Below, piece after piece: positions 1-9,426 of a DNA stretch of 64,000 bases. Numbering within the stretch: position 1 is the first letter of the stretch; every line of letters begins with the position of its first letter. This DNA is from Brevundimonas lutea (lineage in GTDB: Bacteria; Pseudomonadota; Alphaproteobacteria; Caulobacterales; Caulobacteraceae). The stretch is taken from contig NZ_QUOQ01000002.1 of the NCBI RefSeq assembly GCF_003704105.1, positions 434,001-498,000 of the forward strand, in the 5' to 3' direction. Under the pieces are notes generated by a model. That model was not told where the DNA came from and made no database searches. It was given only the letters and a program-made list of their open reading frames with translations. Made by a program: the position numbers and the translations under genes.

Positions 1-420
1 CGCGCGCAGGCGCTCTCCCGCCGCCGCCTGCAGCGGATTGAGCCACGGCTGGCCATCCAGATCGCGCCGGCGGGCCAGCCAGGCGATCGGCGACTGGGTC
101 AGGTTGGCCCCCAAAGGCAGCCAGCGACCGTCTGGCGTCATGACCTGGCGGCGGCCCTGAATCATGCCTGGTCTTCCGGGTTCGGGCGTGGGCCCGTCGG
201 ACGGGCCTGGGCGGGCGCGCCATGCGCGGGCGGACTGGACGATCAGTCCCGGCTCGGCGGCGAGGGCGCGGAAGGTGACCTCGTCGAACTCCAAGACAGG
301 CCGACGCCGCCGGTCGGGGTTGAGCCTGAGCGCATAGGGCGGCTCGGCGTCGAGACGTTGCTCGACCCAGGCTCCGGGGCGCAACAGCAAGCGCCGGGCG
401 CGGTCGTCGAGATTTGTCAT
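1..420 (-). CDS. DUF6456-type protein, 3' end cut off by the window
   Basis: An open frame of 140 codons runs from an ATG at 420 to the window edge without a stop. Near residues 110-140 it carries a stretch resembling the start of the DUF6456 domain, with the segment SPIAWLARRRDLDGQPWLN followed by AAAGERLRA. DUF6456 proteins are small alphaproteobacterial proteins, probably DNA-associated, with no firm function known to me. The ATG overlaps the stop of the gene upstream (417-773) by 4 nt as ATGA, so the two are likely translated together. The N-terminal 85 residues are arginine-rich and not recognised. The C-terminal part of the protein lies outside the window. Confidence 0.7.
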   Translation of the reverse strand, partial: MTNLDDRARRLLLRPGAWVEQRLDAEPPYALRLNPDRRRRPVLEFDEVTFRALAAEPGLIVQSARAWRARPGPSDGPTPEPGRPGMIQGRRQVMTPDGRWLPLGANLTQSPIAWLARRRDLDGQPWLNPLQAAAGERLRA

Positions 421-773
421 CGACCCGGTCCCTCGATCAGAGCCAGCGCTTCCTCCAGCCGGGACATGACGGCGTCGAAGGCGGGATCGTCGCGGCGGTC
501 CTCGATCCAGCGGCTGGCCAGACCGACCGTGGAGCGGTCGCAACCCATCGCTCGCGCCACCCGGTGCAGCGGCCAGTCGAAGGTGATCCGCGCCAGATAG
601 ATGGCCGCCCGCCGCGCCACGCAGGCCGGTCCGTCGCAGCGCCGGGCGCGGACAAGCGTGTCGCGCGACACGTCGAAGCTCAGGGCGGTGAGTGTCAGTA
701 TGGCCGCCGCCCGCTCGCGGTCGCGCCTGAGCGTCACGCCCCAGGGTTCGAAGGGCTTTGCGGCTGTGTCCAT
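417..773 (-). CDS. Small helix-turn-helix protein resembling DnaA domain IV
   Basis: This encodes 118 residues. Residues 50-95 (ARRAAIYLARITFDWPLHRV, then ARAMGCDRSTVGLASRWIED) resemble the C-terminal DNA-binding domain of DnaA, whose hallmark is a (R)DHSTV segment after a helix beginning with residues like IAMYLAR. Here the hallmark reads CDRSTV. There is no AAA+ ATPase part, so it cannot act as an initiator alone. It is coupled by a 4-nt overlap to the DUF6456 gene downstream. An AT-rich stretch with two TATAAT hexamers lies upstream. The role is inferred to be DNA binding, possibly at DnaA-box-like sites. The similarity is my own reading and moderate in strength. Confidence 0.7.
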   Translation of the reverse strand: MDTAAKPFEPWGVTLRRDRERAAAILTLTALSFDVSRDTLVRARRCDGPACVARRAAIYLARITFDWPLHRVARAMGCDRSTVGLASRWIEDRRDDPAFDAVMSRLEEALALIEGPGR

Positions 774-829
774 AATGATCCTCGGCTGTCGCTGGAGCCG
801 AAGATTATCGCGGCCCTCCCATGTGGAGG

Positions 830-846
830 ATTATATTCCTATTATA
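830..846 (-). promoter_or_regulatory. Possible -10 elements for the DnaA-IV-like gene
   Basis: Two perfect TATAAT hexamers read on the minus strand, at 830-835 and 841-846, in an otherwise very GC-rich context and about 60-70 bases upstream of the start at 773. No convincing -35 hexamer was found at the expected distance. The assignment rests on base composition only. Confidence 0.25.
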
Positions 847-970
847 GGCGACGGAATCGGTCGTAGGGGTTGCCGGGGCGGTGCGTGGGTGGGCGCTGAT
901 GAGGGAATAGGCGGATTGCCGAAGGCGCCTGAGCGGGTGGATGATCCCTCCGTCTCAGGGAGCCCCGGAC

Positions 971-1528
971 ATGAGCGAAACCCATCTCGATCTCGACAGC
1001 CTCTCCAGGCGCTGGCTCGACAAGGCGGCGGGGGAGCTGCCGCCGCTGGAGAAACAGGCGCTGGGCCATGCGGCTCGGCGTCGGCCGGTGTCCCGGGACA
1101 TCAACCGGGCCTATGACGACAAGGCGTCCCTGGGCGAGCGGCTGGCCGACCGGGTGGCGGCGTTCGGCGGATCATGGACCTTCATCGGCCTGTTCGGGGT
1201 GTTCCTGGCGGTTTGGACCGCGCTGAATCTGATCCTGGGGCGAGGCGCGTTCGACCCCTATCCCTTCATCTTCCTGAACCTGATGCTGTCCATGGTGGCG
1301 GCTCTGCAGGCGCCGGTGATCATGATGAGCCAGAACCGCCAGGCGGCGAAGGATCGGCTGGACGCGGCCAACGACTATCAGGTCAATCTCAAGGCCGAAA
1401 TTGAGATCATGGCCCTGCACGACAAGCTGGAGATGATCCGCAACGAGCAGCTTCAATCCATCATCGAGCGCCAGAACGAGCAACTGGAGCTGATGCGGCG
1501 GATGCTGGACGAGCGAACGGCCCGCTGA
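971..1528 (+). CDS. DUF1003 family membrane protein
   Basis: A 185-residue protein of the DUF1003 family. After a hydrophilic N-terminus it has two hydrophobic segments (about residues 65-85, SWTFIGLFGVFLAVWTALNL, and about 95-118) joined by a short loop. The motif YPFIFLNLMLS and the following APVIMMSQNRQ are typical of the family. A basic, glutamine-rich probable coiled coil follows at the C-terminus, starting near KDRLDAANDYQ. Members are inner-membrane proteins of unknown function. I chose the ATG at 971 over the in-frame ATG at 941 because an AGGGAG lies just upstream and conservation appears to begin after it. The gene converges with sodC. Confidence 0.85.
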   Translation: MSETHLDLDSLSRRWLDKAAGELPPLEKQALGHAARRRPVSRDINRAYDDKASLGERLADRVAAFGGSWTFIGLFGVFLAVWTALNLILGRGAFDPYPFIFLNLMLSMVAALQAPVIMMSQNRQAAKDRLDAANDYQVNLKAEIEIMALHDKLEMIRNEQLQSIIERQNEQLELMRRMLDERTAR

Positions 1529-1544
1529 GGGGTCAGCGGGCCGT
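1517..1544. terminator. Perfect 12-bp hairpin between convergent DUF1003 gene and sodC
   Basis: A 12-base arm at 1517-1528, which includes the stop codon of the DUF1003 gene, is perfectly complementary to 1533-1544 with a GGGG loop. There is no T-run on either side, so intrinsic termination would be weak. Its position between two convergent genes suggests a bidirectional transcript end. Confidence 0.4.
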
Positions 1545-1567
1545 CGCGGTCGGTTCGTAAGTGCGGA

Positions 1568-2173
1568 TCAGCCGGCCGCGATGACGCCGCAGGCGACGCG
1601 GTCGCCGGCCCCGCCGATGGGCTGGCTCTGATAGTCGTCGGCATTGGCGTGGATGACGATGGCCGAACCGTCGCCGTCCAGCAGGTGCACGCCGGGACCG
1701 GCGTCGGCCAGACGGGCGAAGGGAGTGAAGATCTCGGCCATGGCGCGGCCGTCCTGGCCGGCCCAGATGTTGGGCAGGTCGCCGCTGTCGTCGGCGTCGG
1801 CGTTCAGCAGGCCGTGGGTCGGGGCGTCCTCGCCCATGTGGATGTGGCCGCCGGCGCTCTCGAAGGCCGGACCGTCACAGGTGCCGACCTGGTGCAGGTG
1901 AATGCCGTGCCAGCCGGGGGTGAGGCCCGTCGCCTCGACGGTCATGACCAGACCCTGAGACCCCTGACGGATGTTGACGCTGCCCGCGTCGCCGCCCTCG
2001 GCGGTGCGCAGGGGCACGGTGGCCGAGGCCCCGACCGGCGCGCGCGCCACGGTCGGGGCGGTGGGCGAAGGCGTGGTCGCGGCCGGATCGGCGGCGGGCG
2101 CGGCGGCCTCCTCGGCGGTGCAGGCGGCCAGCGTCAGGCCGGAAACGGCGGCGAGGGCGAAGAGGGTGCGCAT
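1568..2173 (-). CDS. sodC: Cu/Zn superoxide dismutase, lipoprotein type
   Basis: A 201-residue SodC that converts superoxide to hydrogen peroxide and oxygen outside the cytoplasm. The N-terminus is a lipoprotein signal with the lipobox LAAC (Cys18), followed by an Ala/Pro/Thr-rich linker to about residue 50. Family metal-binding segments are visible in order: GIHLHQVGTC, AGGHIHMGEDAPTHG, SGDLPN, and GSAIVIHANADDY near the C-terminus. They supply the expected histidines and the aspartate. The conserved disulfide partners appear to be the Cys in GTCD and in VACGVI. It is transcribed away from gyrA and is probably membrane-anchored, facing the periplasm. Confidence 0.93.
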   Translation of the reverse strand: MRTLFALAAVSGLTLAACTAEEAAAPAADPAATTPSPTAPTVARAPVGASATVPLRTAEGGDAGSVNIRQGSQGLVMTVEATGLTPGWHGIHLHQVGTCDGPAFESAGGHIHMGEDAPTHGLLNADADDSGDLPNIWAGQDGRAMAEIFTPFARLADAGPGVHLLDGDGSAIVIHANADDYQSQPIGGAGDRVACGVIAAG

Positions 2174-2307
2174 TGAGCTTTCTCCAGATGGCGAAGCGGG
2201 CGGCGAAAGGCCCGCGTTTCTTTGCTTTGAGGGGCTGGGACTGCTAACTGTCGGGGTCCGGATAGCGTTCCGATTCCCGGCCCAGAAGCAGCCTCAAAAG
2301 ACCCCCC

Positions 2308-5088
2308 TTGACCGACGATTCCCACATCGACGCCCCGACCCCGGGCGGGCCTTCAGACATCGCCCCGATCTCCATCGAGGACGAACTGCGCAGGTCCTAC
2401 CTCGACTATGCGATGAGCGTGATTGTGTCGCGCGCCCTGCCCGACGCGCGCGACGGCCTGAAGCCCGTGCACCGGCGCATCCTGTATTCGATGCACGACC
2501 TGGGGATGGAGCCGAACCGGTCCTATTCGAAATGCGCCCGCGTGGTCGGCGACGTGCTGGGCCGGTTCCATCCGCACGGGGATCAGTCGGTCTATATGGC
2601 CCTGGTGCGCATGGCCCAGCCGTTCTCTATGGGGCTGATGCTGGTCGACGGGCAGGGCAACTTCGGCTCGGTTGACGGCGATATGCCGGCCTCGATGCGA
2701 TACACGGAATCGCGCATGGCTCCGGCGGCCGTGGCCTTGCTGGCCGACATCGACAAGGACACCGTCGACTTCCAGCCGAACTATGACGAAAAGGAGCTGG
2801 AGCCCGTCGTCCTGCCGGCGCGGTATCCGAACCTGCTGGTCAACGGCGCCGGCGGCATCGCTGTCGGCATGGCCACCAACATTCCGCCGCATAATCTGGG
2901 CGAGATCGTCGACGCCTGCGTGGCGGTGCTGGACGACCCCGACATCGGTCACGACCAGCTGCTGGACATCGTGCCGGGCCCGGACTTTCCCACCGGCGGC
3001 GAGATCATGGGCCGCACGGGCGCGCGCAACGCCCTGCTGGACGGTCGCGGTTCGGTGGTGGTGCGCGGCAAGGCCTCGATCGAGGAGATCCGCAAGGATC
3101 GCGAAGCCATCGTGATCACCGAGATCCCGTTCCAGGTGAACAAACAGACCCTGATCGAGCGCATCGCCGAGATGGTGCGTGAAAAGCGGCTGGAGGGCAT
3201 TTCCGACGTTCGCGACGAATCCAGCCGCCAGGGCATGCGCATCGTCATCGAGCTGAAGCGCGACGCCTCGGGCGACGTGGTGCTGAACCAGCTGTATCGC
3301 TACACGGCGCTGCAGAGTTCGTTCGGCGTCAACATGCTGGCGCTGAACCGCGGCCGGCCCGAACAGATGGGCCTGCGCGCCCTGATCGACGCCTTTCTGG
3401 AGTTCCGCGAAGAGGTCGTCGTCCGGCGCATCAAGTACGAGCTGGCCAAGGCGCGCGACCGCGGCCACGTGCTGGTCGGCCTGGCCACCGCCGTCGCCAA
3501 CATCGACGAGGTGATCCACATCATCCGCTCCTCGGCCGATCCCGCGGAGGCGCGCGAGCGGCTGCAGGGCAAGCCGTGGCCGGTGGGCGACATGATCGCC
3601 CTGGTCGAGCTGATCGCCGACCCGCGCTCGATCGTCATCGACGGCGACAAGCTGCGTCTGACCGACGAACAGGCCCGCGCCATCCTGGCCCTGACGCTCA
3701 GCCGCCTGACCGGCCTGGGCCGCGACGAGATCATGGGCGAGGCCCGCAGCCTGGCCGACACCATCCAGAGCCACCTGACCCTGCTCAGTGACCGTAAGCA
3801 CATCATCGCCCTGATCCGCGACGACCTGCTCGCCGTGCGCGCCGAGTTCGCCGTGCCGCGCCGCACCGTTATCGGCGAGGGCGACGGCGACATGGAGGAC
3901 GAGGACCTGATCCCGCGCGAGGACATGGTCGTCACCGTCACCCATACCGGCTACGTCAAGCGCGTCGCCCTGAACGCCTATCGAACCCAGCATCGCGGCG
4001 GCAAGGGCAAGTCCGGCATGCGGATGAAGGACGAGGACGCCATCACCGGCGTGTTCTCGGCCTCGACCCACGCACCCGTTCTGTTCTTCGCCACCAATGG
4101 AAAGGCCTACAAGCTCAAGGTCTGGAGGCTGCCGCTGGGCGGCCCGACCTCGCGTGGCAAGGCATTCGTGAATCTGCTGCCGATCGAGCCCGGCGACTCG
4201 ATCATGAACGTGCTGCCGCTGCCCGAGGACGAAGCCGACTGGGCGAACTACGACATCATGTTCGCCACCAAGTCCGGCGACGTGCGGCGCAACAAGCTCA
4301 GCGACTTCGCCACGGTGAACCGCGCCGGCAAGATCGCCATGAAGCTGGAGGACGGCGACCACATGGTCGGCGTGGCCCTGTGCACCGGCGAGGACGACAT
4401 CCTGCTGACCACCGCCCGCGGTCAGGCCATCCGCTTCAAGGCCGACGACGTGCGCGTTTTCAAGGGCCGCGATTCGACCGGCGTGCGCGGCGTGCGTCTG
4501 CAGGAGGACGACGCGGTCATCTCCATGGCGGTGCTCGCGCGCGTCGATGCGACGCCGGAAGAGCGCGCCGCCTACGTCAAACACGCCAACGCCATGCGCC
4601 GCGCGGTCGAGGGCGCCGACGATGAGGTCCCGGTCGCCGGGACCTCGGACGACGACGCGGGCGATCCGGTCGCCGAAGACGCCGTGCTGAGTCTGGAGCG
4701 CATCGCCGAATTGGGCGCGGCCGAACAGTTCATCCTAACGGTCACCGACACGGGCTTCGGCAAGCGGACCTCCGCCTACGAATATCGTCGCACCGGCCGG
4801 GGCGGTAAGGGGCTGACGGCCCACGGTCTGGGCGGTCGCGCCGGTTCGCGCCTGGCCGCCGCCTTCCCGATCGAGGAGTCCGACGAACTGCTGCTTGTCA
4901 CCTCGGGCGGCCAGATGATCCGTACCCGCGTCGACAAGGTCCGCATCGTCGGCCGCGCCAGCCAGGGCGTCACGGTGTTCCGCACCGCCGAGGGCGAGCG
5001 TGTGGTCTCGGTCGAACGCCTGCCGGAAGCGGCTGGCGACGGCGAAGACGGCCCCGAGGTCGATGATGGCGAGGGCGGCGAGGGCTGA
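2308..5088 (+). CDS. gyrA: DNA gyrase subunit A
   Basis: A 926-residue GyrA, the breakage-reunion subunit that pairs with GyrB to introduce negative supercoils. The start is a TTG at 2308. The catalytic tyrosine is Tyr132 in MRYTES. The GyrA box is present as QHRGGKG at about residue 561, which separates it from ParC. The C-terminal beta-pinwheel carries an acidic insert near residues 760-800 and an acidic tail. The quinolone-resistance region reads [10 protein letters not shown] (88-97): Gln93 and Met97 take the places of E. coli Ser83 and Asp87, the residues that anchor the drug-bound water-metal bridge. The gene converges with topA at a gap of about 30 bases. Confidence 0.96.
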   Translation: MTDDSHIDAPTPGGPSDIAPISIEDELRRSYLDYAMSVIVSRALPDARDGLKPVHRRILYSMHDLGMEPNRSYSKCARVVGDVLGRFHPHGDQSVYMALVRMAQPFSMGLMLVDGQGNFGSVDGDMPASMRYTESRMAPAAVALLADIDKDTVDFQPNYDEKELEPVVLPARYPNLLVNGAGGIAVGMATNIPPHNLGEIVDACVAVLDDPDIGHDQLLDIVPGPDFPTGGEIMGRTGARNALLDGRGSVVVRGKASIEEIRKDREAIVITEIPFQVNKQTLIERIAEMVREKRLEGISDVRDESSRQGMRIVIELKRDASGDVVLNQLYRYTALQSSFGVNMLALNRGRPEQMGLRALIDAFLEFREEVVVRRIKYELAKARDRGHVLVGLATAVANIDEVIHIIRSSADPAEARERLQGKPWPVGDMIALVELIADPRSIVIDGDKLRLTDEQARAILALTLSRLTGLGRDEIMGEARSLADTIQSHLTLLSDRKHIIALIRDDLLAVRAEFAVPRRTVIGEGDGDMEDEDLIPREDMVVTVTHTGYVKRVALNAYRTQHRGGKGKSGMRMKDEDAITGVFSASTHAPVLFFATNGKAYKLKVWRLPLGGPTSRGKAFVNLLPIEPGDSIMNVLPLPEDEADWANYDIMFATKSGDVRRNKLSDFATVNRAGKIAMKLEDGDHMVGVALCTGEDDILLTTARGQAIRFKADDVRVFKGRDSTGVRGVRLQEDDAVISMAVLARVDATPEERAAYVKHANAMRRAVEGADDEVPVAGTSDDDAGDPVAEDAVLSLERIAELGAAEQFILTVTDTGFGKRTSAYEYRRTGRGGKGLTAHGLGGRAGSRLAAAFPIEESDELLLVTSGGQMIRTRVDKVRIVGRASQGVTVFRTAEGERVVSVERLPEAAGDGEDGPEVDDGEGGEG

Positions 5089-5118
5089 TCATCCGCCGTT
5101 ATTCGGTGGGCCAGGCTC

Positions 5119-7728
5119 CTAGGCGGATTTCGGTGTCGCCTTCGCCTTCACGGCGGGCTTCTTCTTCGCCGCAGGCTTCTTCTTGGCCGCCGGTTTCTTG
5201 GCCGCGCCCTTCTTCGCCGGCGCCGAGGCGGCCTTGGCCGCGATGAGGGGGAGGGCCTCCTCCATCGTCAGGGCCTCGGGATCCATGCCCTTTGGCAGGG
5301 TGGCGTTGATCTTGCCCGACTTCACATAGGGGCCGAAGCGCCCGGCCATCACCTGAACCGGCTCGCCCGTCTCCGGGTGGTCGCCCAGCGCCTTCAGCGG
5401 CGCCGCCGCCGAGCCGCGTCCCGGCCGTCCGGCGCGCTTTTCGGCCAACAGCGCCACGGCGCGGTTCAGTCCGACCTCGAACACCTCCTCGATGTCCGAG
5501 ACATTGGCGTAGGTGCCGGCGTGCTGGACGAAGGGCCCATAACGCCCCAGCCCGGCGGTGATCATCTTGCCGTCCTCGGGGTGCGGCCCGACCTCGCGCG
5601 GCAGGGTCAGCAGACGCAGCGCCTTCTCCAGATCCATGCCGCCCGGCGTCCAGCCCTTGGGCAGGGACGAGCGTTTCGGCTTCTCAGCACCTGGCGGGGT
5701 GGTCTCCACATAGGGGCCGAAGCGGCCGATCTTCAGCTCCACCGGCTGGCCGGTCTCCGGGTCGACGCCCAGCTGGCGATCGCCGCCTTCGGCGGACCCA
5801 TCGGTCGCATCGGGAGAGGCCACGGGGCGGGTGTAGCGGCACTCGGGATATCGCGAGCAGCCGATGAAGGCGCCGAAGCGGCTGGTCTTCAGGCTCAGCT
5901 GGCCCTCGTGGCACAGCGGGCATTCCCGCGGGTCGGAGCCGTCACCCTTGTCCGGGAAGATGTGCGGGCCCAGCGCCTCGTTCAGGTGATCGAGAATGGC
6001 CGAGGTGCGCAGCTCGCCGGCCGCCTGGGTCGCCGCATGGAAGTCGGTCCAGAAGTCGCGCAGCAGCACCTTCCAGTTCAGATCGCCCGCCGACACCTCG
6101 TCCAGCCGGGTCTCCAGGGCGGCGGTGAAGTCGTACTCCACCCAACGGGCGAAGAACTGTTCCAGAAACGCCGTGACCAGCCGCCCCTTGTCCTCGGGAT
6201 AGAAGCGGTTCTTGTCCATGCGGACATATTCGCGGTCGCGCAGGGTGGTCAGGATCGAGGCGTAGGTGGAGGGCCGGCCAATGCCCAGCTCCTCCAGCTT
6301 CTTGACCAGGGTGGCCTCGGAGAAGCGCGGCGGCGGCTCGGTGAAATGCTGCTCGGTGCGGATCGCTTCGGGCTTGGCCGTTGCGCCTTCCTTGAGCGCC
6401 GGCAGGCGGGTGGAGTCGTCGTCCTCCTCGCTCTCGGCGCCCTTCTGACGCTCGTCGCGGCCCTCTTCGTACACGGCCATGAAGCCGTCGAAGGCGACCA
6501 CCTGGCCGGTGGCGCGCAGACCCGTCTGGCCGTCGGCGCTCTCGATCTCGACCGTGGTGCGGTCCAGACGGGCGTTCTCCATCTGGCTGGCGACCATTCG
6601 CTTCCAGATCAGCTCATAGAGCCGCGCCAGATCGCTCTCCAGGCGCAGGGTCTCGGGCGCGCGGGCGATGTTGGTCGGGCGGATGGCCTCGTGCGCCTCC
6701 TGGGCGTTCTTGGCCTTGGACTTGTAGTAGCGGGGCTCACCCGGGACATAGGCGGGGCCGAAACGCTGGCCGACCACCTCGCGCGCCTGGGCGATGCCCT
6801 CGGGCGAGACGAACAGGCCGTCGGTCCGCATATAGGTGATCAGGCCGCCCTGATCGTCGACGCCCTCGTACAGCTTCTGGGCCGCCTGCATGGTGCGCTG
6901 GGCGGTGAAGCCGAGCTTGCGAGATGCTTCCTGTTGCAGGGTCGAGGTGGTGAAGGGCGGGGCAGGGCTGCGCTTGACCGGCTTCTTCTCGATGGCGCGG
7001 ATCGACAGGCTGGCGGCCTCGATCGCCGAGCGGGCAGCCGAGGCGGTGGCCTCGTCCTTGATGTCCAGCCGCTGCACGCGCTTGCCGGCGTGCTTGACCA
7101 GTCGAGCGGTGAAGGGCGGGCTGTCGGCGGTGACGTCGGCCTCGACCGACCAGTATTCCTGGGCCCGGAACCGCTCGATCTCCATCTCGCGATCGACGAC
7201 GATGCGAAGGGCGACGGATTGCACGCGCCCCGCCGAGCGGGCGCCGGGAAGCTTGCGCCACAGCACCGGCGACAGGGTGAAGCCGACCAGATAGTCCAGC
7301 GCGCGGCGGGCCAGATAGGCCTCGACCAGCTCCATATCCAGCTGGCGCGGATTGGCCATGGCGTCCAGCACGGCGCTCTTGGTGATGGCGTTGAAGGTGA
7401 CACGCTGGACGTCGGTGTCCTTCAGCGCCTTCTTCTTGGTCAGCACCTCCAGCACGTGCCAGCTGATCGCCTCGCCTTCGCGGTCGGGGTCGGTGGCCAG
7501 GATGACGCGATCGGCCTTCTTGGCGGCCTCGGCGATCTCGGACAGGCGCTTGGAGGCCCGCGCATCGACCTCCCAGCTCATGGCGAAGTCGTCGTCGGGC
7601 AGGACCGAGCCATCCTTGGACGGCAGGTCGCGCACGTGACCGTAGGAGGCCAGCACCTGATAGTCCGAGCCGAGGTATTTGTTGATGGTCTTGGCCTTGG
7701 CCGGGCTTTCGACGATGACGAGTTGCAT
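5119..7728 (-). CDS. topA: DNA topoisomerase I
   Basis: An 869-residue type IA topoisomerase that relaxes negative supercoils. The TOPRIM domain opens the protein (VIVESPAKAK with Glu7, then DPDREGEAISW with Asp80, Asp82 and Glu84). The nucleophilic tyrosine is Tyr299 in GLITYMRTD. The C-terminus has one complete Cys4 zinc finger (CPLCHEG ... CSRYPEC), then several cysteine-free repeats built on GRFGPYV, and ends in a Lys/Ala/Pro-rich tail that should bind DNA. I started at the ATG at 7728 (MQLVIVESPAKAK). An open frame continues 274 codons further upstream but is non-coding and partly runs through a palindromic repeat. It faces gyrA tail to tail. Confidence 0.96.
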   Translation of the reverse strand: MQLVIVESPAKAKTINKYLGSDYQVLASYGHVRDLPSKDGSVLPDDDFAMSWEVDARASKRLSEIAEAAKKADRVILATDPDREGEAISWHVLEVLTKKKALKDTDVQRVTFNAITKSAVLDAMANPRQLDMELVEAYLARRALDYLVGFTLSPVLWRKLPGARSAGRVQSVALRIVVDREMEIERFRAQEYWSVEADVTADSPPFTARLVKHAGKRVQRLDIKDEATASAARSAIEAASLSIRAIEKKPVKRSPAPPFTTSTLQQEASRKLGFTAQRTMQAAQKLYEGVDDQGGLITYMRTDGLFVSPEGIAQAREVVGQRFGPAYVPGEPRYYKSKAKNAQEAHEAIRPTNIARAPETLRLESDLARLYELIWKRMVASQMENARLDRTTVEIESADGQTGLRATGQVVAFDGFMAVYEEGRDERQKGAESEEDDDSTRLPALKEGATAKPEAIRTEQHFTEPPPRFSEATLVKKLEELGIGRPSTYASILTTLRDREYVRMDKNRFYPEDKGRLVTAFLEQFFARWVEYDFTAALETRLDEVSAGDLNWKVLLRDFWTDFHAATQAAGELRTSAILDHLNEALGPHIFPDKGDGSDPRECPLCHEGQLSLKTSRFGAFIGCSRYPECRYTRPVASPDATDGSAEGGDRQLGVDPETGQPVELKIGRFGPYVETTPPGAEKPKRSSLPKGWTPGGMDLEKALRLLTLPREVGPHPEDGKMITAGLGRYGPFVQHAGTYANVSDIEEVFEVGLNRAVALLAEKRAGRPGRGSAAAPLKALGDHPETGEPVQVMAGRFGPYVKSGKINATLPKGMDPEALTMEEALPLIAAKAASAPAKKGAAKKPAAKKKPAAKKKPAVKAKATPKSA

Positions 7729-7833
7729 GAATTCGGGGGTCCGGCTGAAAAAGCGCGCGAACGTGGTGGCCACGACCCGGCGTGTCAATGCGGTGTCTTT
7801 ATAGTGTGAAGCTGATCTAAGCCCGTTTCCGCG

Positions 7834-7923
7834 GCGAAGGCCGGGGTCCAGGTGGGTCTGCGTGAGCTCGTGGTGAAGGCTTGCGCTCGTGGCCCTGGGC
7901 CCCGGCCTTCGCCGGGGAGGCGG
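7834..7923. repeat. REP-like palindromic element, copy 1
   Basis: Between topA and murC (divergent). Arms at 7834-7852 and 7894-7912 are complementary at 18 of 19 positions, with a 41-base spacer. The right arm also folds on itself (CCCCGGC, loop CTTC, GCCGGGG). The 30 bases at 7894-7923 match 18630-18659 at 29 of 30 positions. Translated, such units give the LDPGLRRG-type peptide often seen in spurious open frames of proteobacteria, consistent with a widespread intergenic repeat. Confidence 0.65.
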
Positions 7924-7971
7924 GGATAAGGATGCGTTTGCACCACCCCTGAACCTCGCTAAGACGCCCCA

Positions 7972-9426
7972 ATGAGCCCTCGCCTGCGCCCCGTCCCCTT
8001 CGACCTCGGTCCGGTCCATTTCGTCGGCATCGGCGGCATCGGCATGAGCGGCATCGCCGAGATCATGCTCAAGATCGGCTACAAGGTTCAGGGCTCCGAC
8101 GCCAAGGCCTCGACCAACACCCAGCGTCTCGAAAGCCTGGGCGCGACCATCCACATTGGCCATGACGCCGAACAGATCGGCGACGACGTCTCGGCGGTGG
8201 TCTATTCGACCGCGGTCAAGATGGACAACCCCGAGCTCCGCGCCGCGCGCGAGCGCCGCATCCCCCTGGTCCGCCGCGCCGAGATGCTGGCGGAGCTGAT
8301 GCGGCTGCAGTTCTCGATCGGGGTGGCGGGCACCCACGGCAAGACCACCACCACCTCCATGGTCGCGGCGGTGCTGGACGCGGGCGGCATGGACCCGACC
8401 ATCGTCAACGGCGGCATCATCAACGCCTATGGCGCCAACGCCAAGGTGGGCGAGGGCGACTGGATCGTGGTCGAGGCCGACGAGTCGGACGGCAGCTTCC
8501 TGCGCCTCAAGTCGACCGTGGCGATCGTCACCAACATCGACCCCGAGCACCTAGACCACTACGGCGATTTTGACGGGGTGCGGAAAGCCTTCGTCGATTT
8601 CGTCGAGAACACGCCCTTCTACGGCTTCGCCGCCGTCTGCCTGGACCACCCCGAGGTCCAGCGGCTGGTCGCCCAGATCGATAACCGGCGGCTGATCACC
8701 TATGGCCATAGCCCCCAGGCCATGGTCCGGGCCGAGAACGTCCGCATGGCCGCCGACGGCGCCCGCTTCGACGTCGTCATCCAGGGCCAGGGGCTGGCCG
8801 CGCTCGACACGCCCCAGCGGATGGAGAACCTGCATCTGCCCATGACCGGCGGGCACAATGTCGCCAATGCGCTGGCCGCCATCGCCGTGGCGCGCGAGCT
8901 GGAGGTCACCGAGGACGCCATCCGTCAGGGCCTGGCCGGCTTCGGCGGGGTGCGTCGGCGCTTCACCACTACGGGCATCGTCAACGGCGTCCGCATCGTC
9001 GACGACTACGGCCACCACCCGGTCGAGATCGCCGCCGTGCTCAAGGCCGCCCGCGAGGTGACGCAAGGGGCGGGGGAGGGCGAGGACCACGGTCGCGTCA
9101 TCGCCGTGGTCCAGCCGCACCGCTTCACCCGCCTGCGCGACCTGATGGACGACTTCTCCACCTGTTTCGGCGATGCGGACTCGGTGTTCGTCGCCGATGT
9201 CTATCCGGCCGGTGAGACGCCGATCGAGGGCGTGGACAAGGACGCCCTGGTCGAAGGCGTCCGCCGCTTCGGCCACCGCCGCGTCTCGGCTCTGGCCTCG
9301 GTCGACGACCTGCCCGCCATGATCGCCGAGGAGGCCAAGCCGGGCGACCTGGTCGTCTTCCTCGGCGCCGGTGATATCACCCAGTGGGCCTATGCGCTTC
9401 CGGGGCAGTTGGAGGGGCTAGGGTGA
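7972..9426 (+). CDS. murC: UDP-N-acetylmuramate--L-alanine ligase
   Basis: A 484-residue Mur ligase that adds L-alanine to UDP-MurNAc in the cytoplasm, the first peptide step of peptidoglycan synthesis. The N-terminal UDP-binding domain has the [15 protein letters not shown] glycine-rich loop. The ATP P-loop is GTHGKTTTT (residues 120-128). The central-domain motif EADESDGSF and the [10 protein letters not shown] motif follow, and the C-terminal domain carries DDYGHHP and QPHRFTR. Length and motifs are normal. It leads into the next gene with a GTGA overlap. Confidence 0.97.
   Translation: MSPRLRPVPFDLGPVHFVGIGGIGMSGIAEIMLKIGYKVQGSDAKASTNTQRLESLGATIHIGHDAEQIGDDVSAVVYSTAVKMDNPELRAARERRIPLVRRAEMLAELMRLQFSIGVAGTHGKTTTTSMVAAVLDAGGMDPTIVNGGIINAYGANAKVGEGDWIVVEADESDGSFLRLKSTVAIVTNIDPEHLDHYGDFDGVRKAFVDFVENTPFYGFAAVCLDHPEVQRLVAQIDNRRLITYGHSPQAMVRAENVRMAADGARFDVVIQGQGLAALDTPQRMENLHLPMTGGHNVANALAAIAVARELEVTEDAIRQGLAGFGGVRRRFTTTGIVNGVRIVDDYGHHPVEIAAVLKAAREVTQGAGEGEDHGRVIAVVQPHRFTRLRDLMDDFSTCFGDADSVFVADVYPAGETPIEGVDKDALVEGVRRFGHRRVSALASVDDLPAMIAEEAKPGDLVVFLGAGDITQWAYALPGQLEGLG

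Noticed and set aside
2353..4584. A 743-codon open frame antisense to gyrA
   Set aside because: It is a shadow of the high-GC third-codon positions of gyrA; its translation is His/Asp/Gly/Val-rich with no motif.
5377..7809. An 810-codon open frame antisense to topA
   Set aside because: Same cause as above; topA has every catalytic motif on the other strand.
7729..8550. A 274-residue N-terminal extension of TopA
   Set aside because: It runs through a palindromic repeat and antisense to murC, and the TOPRIM domain begins exactly at the ATG at 7728.
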